NCBI GenBank assembly: GCA_001805375.1
Contig: MHFY01000062.1
Span: 909 to 6,173, forward strand
Direction: 5' to 3'
Source of the DNA: Omnitrophica WOR_2 bacterium GWA2_47_8
GTDB lineage: Bacteria; Omnitrophota; Gorgyraeia; Zapsychrales; GWA2-47-8
Length of the DNA stretch: 5,265 nucleotides
In this document: one piece after another, positions 1-5,265 of the stretch
How the letters are laid out: each line of letters opens with the position of its first letter
Position numbering within the stretch: the stretch's first letter is position 1
Position numbers and translations under genes: made by a program
Notes under the pieces: model-generated
What the model saw: only the letters and a program-made list of their open reading frames with translations
Databases searched by the model: none
Told to the model about the DNA's origin: nothing

Positions 1-56
1 TTCTGCTATCATTTTTTCTGGCTTGGTTTTTATATCCTCCAAAAGGAGACCATTAG
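1..56 (+). CDS. C-terminal end of a probable membrane protein (partial)
   Basis: The plus frame ending in TAG at 54-56 is open to the window edge and reads LLSFFLAWFLYPPKGDH before the stop: a hydrophobic helix followed by a short polar tail, typical of the end of a multi-pass transporter or other membrane protein. The stop directly abuts the ATG of the next small ORF (TAGATG), and that ORF's Shine-Dalgarno lies inside this frame, as expected for translationally linked genes. Only 17 codons are visible, so no family can be given. The caution is that antisense of Lys/Glu-rich coding sequence can also look hydrophobic. Confidence 0.45.
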   Translation, partial: LLSFFLAWFLYPPKGDH

Positions 57-3000
57 ATGACGAGCGTCGATTTTTTGATATTTGTTGTCGTGATTCTTTC
101 TGCCATTGGGATTGCTGCAATTTATCAGCATCATATCGATCAGAAAAAGCACCGCCATCCTCATTAAAAACCTTCCCGCCAAGTCTTGGCGCTATATCCC
201 GTGCCTCGGAGCGCAAAGATTTTTTTCCCAGCGCATAATATTTTTCAATAGCACGGTCGGTTCTCGAGGTGGCAAGGCGGTCATACGCGCCATTGTCAAA
301 ATTTCTCAATTTTTCATAGAACGAAAAAGGAAAATTATTTCTTTCCTCATTTCTTTCTTCCCAGCCTGATGTTTCATGCACGGATAAGCCAAAGTCAACG
401 AAAGAAATCCGGCCTGAGGCTTCATCCCAAAACAGATGATCCAGGCGGAACGGAGCTGTTTCATGGGGGGCGATATCCTGGTGCGCAATGCCTGCCGCGT
501 GCAATTGTCCCAACGCAAAGGCGATCGCCTGAATCTTCTTCAGCCCATGCTGGCCCTTATCGAAATCAGACTCTGTCAGAATCCTGCCTTTGGCAGGGAG
601 TGACAAAAGCACGCGATTCTCTTTTAAAAGGTAACTCTCGGGCGCCAGGCCATGCTCGTAGGCGATCTGCATGTTTTGGAATTCATTTTTGAAATTACTT
701 TGGAGCGTCGCTTTTCTCGCATTCTGTTTGGAATAAAAACTAATTTCACGTCTGCCTTTGAGAGTCAGGGTGTGGCGGTAAACGATATTCGTTCCAAAGG
801 CCGCGTTTAATTCTTCTTGCTCGCTTTTTTCAATCTCGTCAATTTCTTTAATGCCAAGAAATTTTAAGACCCCTTTAGAATTTTCCTTGAATAAATCAAG
901 CGGCCTGTCCTCAGCCGTGGTTCGCGCCTCGGCCCGCGCTGGCTGGCGCGTACCGGGCCCGGTGTCCGGCCGTCCGCCGGCCACTCGCGCCTCGGAGCGG
1001 ACAAAAGGCGGCGCGTCTTTTTCCAGTTCGGTCATCTGCGCCAGGGGAGCCCGGATGTGCATTTCCTGCAGGTACTTGAAAAGATCCTCCCCGAAAGTTT
1101 TCTGCATAAAAACCAACGCGCGTTCCATGAACAGCCCGGGGGTCAGTTTTTCAAGGCCCATCGCGCTTAAAATTTTTTCCAATTGTTCCGTCCGCCGTTT
1201 GGGATCGCTTTCCCCCGCCAGTGGAGCGGTTTCGGGGAGGAGGGCATTCAACAGTTCCAGCGATTCTTTTTGTTCCGGGTTGGCGGTGAAATCCACGAGG
1301 AAATCGTGAAATTCATCAAACGCTATGGAAGGAAAATGGGTTCCCGCGATCATCACGGAAAAGAGAAGACGCAATGATTTTGTTTTTTCTTCGCCGAAAC
1401 GCCTGCCCCATTCCCGCTCCCGCGAAATATTCCGGTAAAGTTCCAGGACCGTTTGAAAACGCACGCGGTGGATTTTTAATTTTTCTACCAGCGCTTCCGC
1501 CGACTTCGCGGAAGAGGCGCCGCTGAGAGCTTTTTTCTTGAGCGCGGCAAAGAAAGCATCCAGGCCGGCAATGGTTTCCGGAACAAGGGAATAGGGGAGG
1601 GGCGATTGCCTCATTTTTTCTGAAAAGGAATGGCCTAGGATTTTGTCTGATTTTTTCAGCGCGGCTTCCCGGCCGGATCCGGTAAACATTTCCGGCCTCA
1701 GCCAAAGGGCGTACTGTTGGGAGAAACTTTCCAGCGTTTTATTGCTGATGGCGATTCCGGGGATCAGGGGGGTGGTGAATGTCTCCAACCTTCCATAATG
1801 GGCAGGGCTGCCCGCCAAGCTCCATTGGGTATGCGCTCCGAGGTGAATCAGGTTCAAATCGAAGTCCGAGCGTATGAAGTAAAGCATGGGCGTAAAACGC
1901 CCCGCAACAGCGTCCGAAGGGAACCGGGCCAGAAGCATTCCGGCGGGATAAAGGAAATAATTAAAGGCATAGAGAATTGCCTTTTGAAGTTCCTCTCCTG
2001 AAGAGGAATCTCTCCAGGGCGCCAGAATTTTTGAAATCACGGATGCCGGGGGCAGATCGGCCAGCGTTTTTCCTTCCTGGGGTTGAAGCATCAGGACGGT
2101 GAATTCCTGGAATGAATCCGCGAGCCGGGGATCAATGGCGCGGGCCATCTGAAGCAGGGTCTCCCGGTCTGAGGGCTCCTGATGCTTACGGTATTCTTTA
2201 TCCTGAAATTCTTCCAGGTAAAAGGTGAAAAAGACGGCCCAGATGCGGGTGAGCAATGCTTTCATTTTTATGGCAGGATAAGTTTCCAGATTTTTGATTT
2301 CAGCGGGAAGATTCGGCTTGCTTTTCCGGGACATAAAAGGCCGGAGCATTCCCTTTACAATGGCCGCGGTCTGGACAGCATCGACCCCCGGCGAAGATTT
2401 TGCGATTTCCTCCAACCGGGCATCCATAATTCGCAGGCTTGCAGGAGCGAAGGGTTCCTGCTGGCCGGAAACGGCGCGGAGAATTTCAATGACCGCGCCG
2501 ATCGTTTTGGGCGATGCGGCCGGCGGTTGAGAAGCCTCGCGGAGCATGGCCGCGGCCGGAGAAATTTCTTCAGCCGCGGGTTCTGCAAGAGCGGCCTTGG
2601 AATTCAGGCGCTCAAGACGCTCCGCTTCCGTCCAGAAATATTTTGCATAAATCCGCTCGAGAAATTTCAAGGCTTGTTCCGGCGCGTGAAGGCCCTTGAC
2701 CCCTTCGCCGTTTTCGATTTTTTCAAGAAAGGCCCCGGTAAAAGCATTCAGGACCTTTAACCTTTCATCGGCCGGCAGGACATCCGGGTTTTCCAGGGGA
2801 ATCCCGGCCTCCCGGGCGAGGTCTTTAAAGAAAGTGGTATGGAGGGTCACTGCGGGGCCAGCCCGCGGGGCCTTTTCAAGCTCGTTGAGCATCGTATAAA
2901 GGTAAATTAAAAAATACAGATAAGCCAGGGCCGGGTCTTTTTGCCGGAGGGCTTCCCGCATGAGAGAGAGAAGGACTCTCAAGTTATTGGAAAAGGACAA

Positions 3001-5265
3001 AAGGGGCAGCACTTCTTGTTCGATTCGTGAGACCTGCCGTGGGACGGCGGAAAGTCCCTCGTAAAAAGGAGAAGTCTTTCTCAGGATTTCAAAGGCCGCC
3101 AGGTATTCTCCCAGGGGCTCGGTCGAAAAAAATTCGTCGGACCGGCGAAGATTGGCGTAAATATAATCTCCGATTTCCTTTCTTACCATTTCTAAAGCTC
3201 CGGGAAGATAAACGCGGTCATAATAGTTGTCTTTGGTAATCTTCTCGAGTTGAATCAACTGACGAATTTTGTCTTTCAGGACCGGCGAAGACGGCAGTTT
3301 TCCCGTGACGACCCAAAGGGTACGAAAGTGACTGTCGCTCACACGGCGGCTGCCGGCAGAATTTCGAAAAAAGACAGGGCTCGAGTAAAAGCTATCAATA
3401 GCATCAGGGGGAGCGGTGACTTCAACCGACCACCAGGGATGGCCGTAGGAATCCGGTTGCTTTTTCCAGGTGTGGGCGCGGACCGGCCATATTTGGCCAT
3501 TGAAAGTGATGAGATTCAAGGGCAGTAAGACCTGCCACTGGATTTCCAGGAACAGCCGGGCCTTGTCTTCGGGGCTTGCGGCTGTTAAGCCCGGGGCTTC
3601 AAAGCGGGTTTTGAACGCGGGATTGATGATTCTCGCCAGCCGGATTATTTCTTCAATCTCTTGTGCCGATAGGGAACCCTTTTCTAAAAGAATCACGGCC
3701 GTTTTGAATTTATCCACGGTTTCAGCGCCGGCATTCACCGGGATTTTTAATTCCGGAGGAGGATCCCCCACACTTTTTGGGGCCTGCCTCCGGTCGAGTT
3801 CCAGGAGAATTTCCTCCACTAATGCCCGCGCGAAAGGCATGCTTTCTAATACTTTAGGGTCCATGGGGAGGCCGTATTCTGAAAAAATGCCGAGAATTTT
3901 TTTAGAAAGAGGATCAAGATTCGGAATGTTATCTTTTTTAAAAGCGGCTATGCTCTGGCGCGTCATGTCGCTGTCTATTTGGGGAATTTCTGCCAACAGC
4001 TTCTGAACAACTTTTGGGGGGATTTCCCGGTGGGAGTCTTCGGCCTTCATTAAGGATTGCGTGAAGTCAATCCGCCTGAAAATTTCTTCCGGGGCAAAGG
4101 AATCAAAAACCGCCTCGATCTGCTGTTCAAGGGAGCCGGAGAGGGGCAAAGAGCGGGCATCCCGCGGAACAATCGATTGTTTTTCCGCCCTTTGGCGGAC
4201 TTGATCAAAAGCGGCCAGATAAGGAGGAACCAATCTCTTTTCAGATTCAAGATAATCGCGCTGGCGTTTGAAGGCCAAAGCAAAGTTTTTCTCCAGGACG
4301 GCATGGGCGTCGGGAATTGAAAAACCCTTGTAGCGCCCCTCAAGCATTTGGGCGTAAAACGAGAAAGTCAGGGCAAAGGAAAGCAATTCATGGCGGTAGG
4401 CGCGAAGATAATCTTCATTGTCGAAGAAAGACCAGGCCTCGAAGATTTTTTCGCCAGCAATGGCCGAATAAGACATGCTGATTACACCTGCTGTCCCGAG
4501 AGGATCCACCTGTGCAATGTTCCCCCCGGGATTCATCGCGATTTGAGGTTCCTGGGGCATTCCGTAAGATGTCTTTCTGACAGAAAAAAAGATATCTTTT
4601 TTTAATGCTAAGCGGACGGCCGCCTTGTCCATGAGTTCGTCTTTCGAAAGACGGAACTGGCCCATAATTTTAGTGGCAACCTCACGGAAATTTTCTATTT
4701 TTTGATAATCATCGATTTCAATCGCTTTGTCGATGGCATCCAAGAGTTCAAAAGTACTTTCCAGGATAGAGTCCTGTTTTTGTACCCCTTTGGCGAAGTC
4801 GGATAAAATTTTATTAATTTCCTGCCATAATTTTTTGACGGCCATATCATCCGGGAAAACCTTCAAAATAAAATTTTCGATAAAATGACTCCAAAGCGTA
4901 ATAGCTTTTAAGGTTTCATCAAGAATCAGTTCTTTTTTGATTTGGGAGATTCCGGCGGTTAGTTTCGAGATTGTTTCAAGGCTGGGAGATATTTTTTGAT
5001 CAAGGCCGGCGAGTTTTGACCTGAAAATGTCGATTTTTTTCTCGTCAAAACGCTCCTCCTGAAAAACCAAGAAAAGTTTTTGGGCCTCGGCCAGTTCTTC
5101 GCCCGCTGTTTTTGTTTTTTGAAACCAGTTTTTGTCGGGGGAATCGATCGAAGGCTCGAGGGGGAGGCCGTCGCGTTCCAAAAGTTCTTTTTGAGACCGC
5201 AGGGTCTTTTGTAATTCTTGTATCCTCTGGGCGCTCTTCAATAGAAAAGCCGCCTGATTCAAAAG
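1..5265 (-). CDS. Fragment of a very large protein with a C-terminal kinase-like domain (partial at both ends)
   Basis: A single frame of 1755 codons is open across the whole window; all its codons fall in the phase ending at base 5265, and no TAA, TAG or TGA occurs. Such length by chance is implausible, and the other minus frames are repeatedly closed. Residues are numbered from 5265. Residues 1-240 are hydrophilic and probably coiled or helical. A Gly/Pro-containing stretch follows (about 244-275, starting MNPGGNIAQVD). A Trp-rich, probably beta segment lies at 577-655, an aromatic helix around 777-794 and an Ala/Pro-rich linker near 890-922. A 33-residue Arg/Ala/Gly insert occupies 1423-1455 and a kinase-like domain about 1471-1680. 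The start is outside the window, so a signal peptide cannot be judged; I see no convincing transmembrane helix. Function of the long helical part is unknown. The last 70 or so codons (bases below 220) are doubtful, because plus-strand genes appear to lie opposite them and a -1 shift would end the protein at 164. Confidence 0.9.
43..48 (+). promoter_or_regulatory. Shine-Dalgarno for the small membrane ORF
   Basis: AAGGAG lies eight bases upstream of the ATG at 57, an optimal bacterial spacing. It is the main argument for choosing this start and for believing the short plus-strand ORF. The bases ctcc/ggag (37-40, 45-48) could pair around a four-A loop and modulate access. Confidence 0.55.
57..167 (+). 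CDS. Small single-pass membrane protein, 36 residues
   Basis: The ORF runs from ATG 57 to TAA 165-167. After the four residues MTSV and Asp5 comes an unbroken hydrophobic helix (FLIFVVVILSAIGIAAIYQ, about residues 6-24), then a short basic, His-rich tail (HHIDQKKHRHPH). By the positive-inside rule this predicts the tail in the cytoplasm. A good Shine-Dalgarno (43-48) precedes it and its ATG touches the stop of the upstream membrane-protein frame, so the two probably form an operon. Small one-helix proteins encoded right after a transporter or oxidase subunit are often accessory subunits of that complex; I cannot say which one here. The giant minus frame is also open across this stretch but encodes an unusual Gln/Ser/Arg/Asn-rich sequence, more like an antisense shadow. 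I recognise no named family. Confidence 0.6.
   Translation: MTSVDFLIFVVVILSAIGIAAIYQHHIDQKKHRHPH
177..191. terminator. Inverted repeat between the convergent gene ends (possible bidirectional terminator)
   Basis: The perfect inverted repeat cgccaag-t-cttggcg can form a five-pair stem with a five-base loop. It lies ten bases past the stop of the plus-strand small ORF and, on the other strand, just before the TAA at 166-164 of the -1 frame. A run of A (166-170) on the plus strand gives a short U tract for minus-strand transcripts after the stem, at a small distance. No T run follows on the plus side. The stem is short, so the call is tentative. Confidence 0.25.
199..213 (-). repeat. Second RSEAR copy (short)
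   Basis: RSEAR recurs at residues 1685-1689, directly after the kinase-like domain. The plus-strand bases gcctcggagcg at 203-213 are identical to 989-999 in the larger insert, and both copies are read in the same codon phase of the giant frame. Only the edge of the element is recognisable here, although an inverted repeat (177-191) lies just beyond it. It may be a truncated copy or a second related element; 11 identical bases alone are weak evidence. Confidence 0.35.
220..226 (-). other. A_AAA_AAA heptamer in slippery phase
   Basis: Seven A on the minus strand (seven T at 220-226 on the plus) are phased in the giant frame as GGA AAA AAA TCT, which is the X_XXY_YYZ form of a bacterial -1 slippery site. 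After a -1 shift the frame reads IFALRGTGYSAKTWREGF and stops at TAA 166-164. The nearest downstream stem (191-177) starts about 29 bases later, farther than usual for a stimulatory hairpin. The run could equally be a sequencing, assembly or replication-slippage indel site. Confidence 0.4.
226..855 (-). other. Divergent protein-kinase-like domain within the giant ORF
   Basis: Seen in the sequence: a beta-rich start (residues about 1490-1515, with FYSKQ at 738-724) whose Lys1513 fits the ATP-binding lysine. NEFQNM follows, with Glu1528 (684-682) in the place of the helix-C glutamate. LLSLPAKGRIL resembles a hinge, and a helix leads to AGIAHQD (His1595, Asp1597, bases 483-475) and VDFGLS (Asp1624, bases 396-394). 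Family knowledge: HxD supplies the catalytic base and DFG binds metal. The HxD-to-DFG aspartate distance is 27 residues instead of about 18, so the catalytic loop carries extra residues. The Asn expected before the second metal site is replaced, apparently by His1610 in RLDHLFWD. A His at this place is also found in lipopolysaccharide kinases of the WaaP/KdkA type, which this may distantly resemble. No canonical glycine-rich loop is obvious. Substrate is unknown; it could be an active kinase or a pseudokinase. Confidence 0.7.
901..999 (-). repeat. In-frame GC-rich repeat-like insert (RSEAR...RAEAR)
   Basis: These 99 bases encode 33 residues (1423-1455) that contain seven Arg, six Ala, four Gly and four Pro but no Lys, Leu, Ile, Phe, Tyr or Trp, unlike the Lys/Glu/Leu-rich protein around them. 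The insert begins RSEAR and has RAEAR 21 codons later. On the plus strand this is an 11-base direct repeat, tcgcgcctcgg, at 922-932 and 985-995. Between them lie a perfect 12-base palindrome, accgggcccggt (952-963), and a second inverted repeat with arms ggccg/cggcc (968-972 and 978-982). The segment is much more GC-rich than its flanks. It separates the helical region from the kinase-like domain. I infer a small palindromic element inserted without breaking the frame; an ordinary disordered linker is the alternative. Confidence 0.55.

Noticed and set aside
23..369. Two plus-strand ORFs (23-238 and 106-369)
   Set aside because: They overlap the better supported 57-167 ORF in other phases, lack its well-spaced Shine-Dalgarno, and show no coherent protein features.
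306..518. Minus-strand ORF of 70 codons in another phase
   Set aside because: Overlaps the catalytic HQD and DFG coding region, which is clearly read in the giant frame.
851..1309. Plus-strand ORF of 152 codons
   Set aside because: Covers the insert and the start of the kinase-like region on the opposite strand; open mainly because of high GC. Its only use is to show that the insert is stop-free on both strands.
1832..1843. Inverted 12-base match to the RSEAR-coding bases
   Set aside because: One or two 12-base matches are expected by chance in a window of this size, and here it codes for ordinary residues (LGAH) in a different phase.
2182..2760. Plus-strand ORF of 192 codons
   Set aside because: Antisense to the continuous minus frame; no convincing Shine-Dalgarno, and its Cys/Arg/Phe-rich composition is that of a shadow.
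3470..4006. Plus-strand ORF of 178 codons
   Set aside because: Lies opposite the giant frame; Ser/Arg/Ile-rich shadow composition and no recognisable domain.

Overview
The window is dominated by one minus-strand reading frame. It runs the full length, 1755 codons from base 5265 down to base 1, without a stop and open at both edges. Neither the start nor a certain stop of this gene is visible, so it is an internal or C-terminal fragment of a very large protein. Most of the visible part (about residues 1-1420) is charged, leucine-rich and probably helical, and I recognise no family in it. Near the C-terminal side (about residues 1471-1680, bases 855-226) there is a divergent protein-kinase-like domain. 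It has candidate Lys/Glu N-lobe residues, an HxD catalytic motif and a DFG motif, but the usual metal-binding Asn is missing and the catalytic loop is extended.

Just before the kinase-like domain, bases 999-901 encode a 33-residue Arg/Ala/Gly/Pro-rich insert bounded by RSEAR and RAEAR. A shorter RSEAR copy follows the domain at 213-199. This looks like a small GC-rich repeat that has spread inside coding sequence.

The left edge is a separate story. On the plus strand, bases 1-56 read as the hydrophobic C-terminus of a membrane protein. A 36-codon ORF (57-167) follows at once, with a well-placed Shine-Dalgarno and a single transmembrane helix. The minus frame opposite it has an odd Gln/Ser/Arg/Asn-rich composition. 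A run of seven A on the minus strand (226-220) sits exactly as an A_AAA_AAA slippery heptamer in the giant frame. A -1 shift there would give a short tail ending at a TAA (166-164) that shares the tetranucleotide TTAA with the plus-strand stop. The most natural picture is therefore a convergent pair: a plus-strand membrane-protein operon and the large kinase-containing gene ending tail to tail. The zero frame would then be either read-through or the result of a homopolymer-length change.

The organism is uncertain. It is bacterial (Shine-Dalgarno, operon-like stop-start junction) with roughly balanced GC. A giant unannotatable ORF with in-frame Arg/Ala-rich repeats recalls uncultured lineages such as Omnitrophota, but this is a weak inference. 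I see no tRNA, rRNA, CRISPR array, insertion sequence or second large gene.
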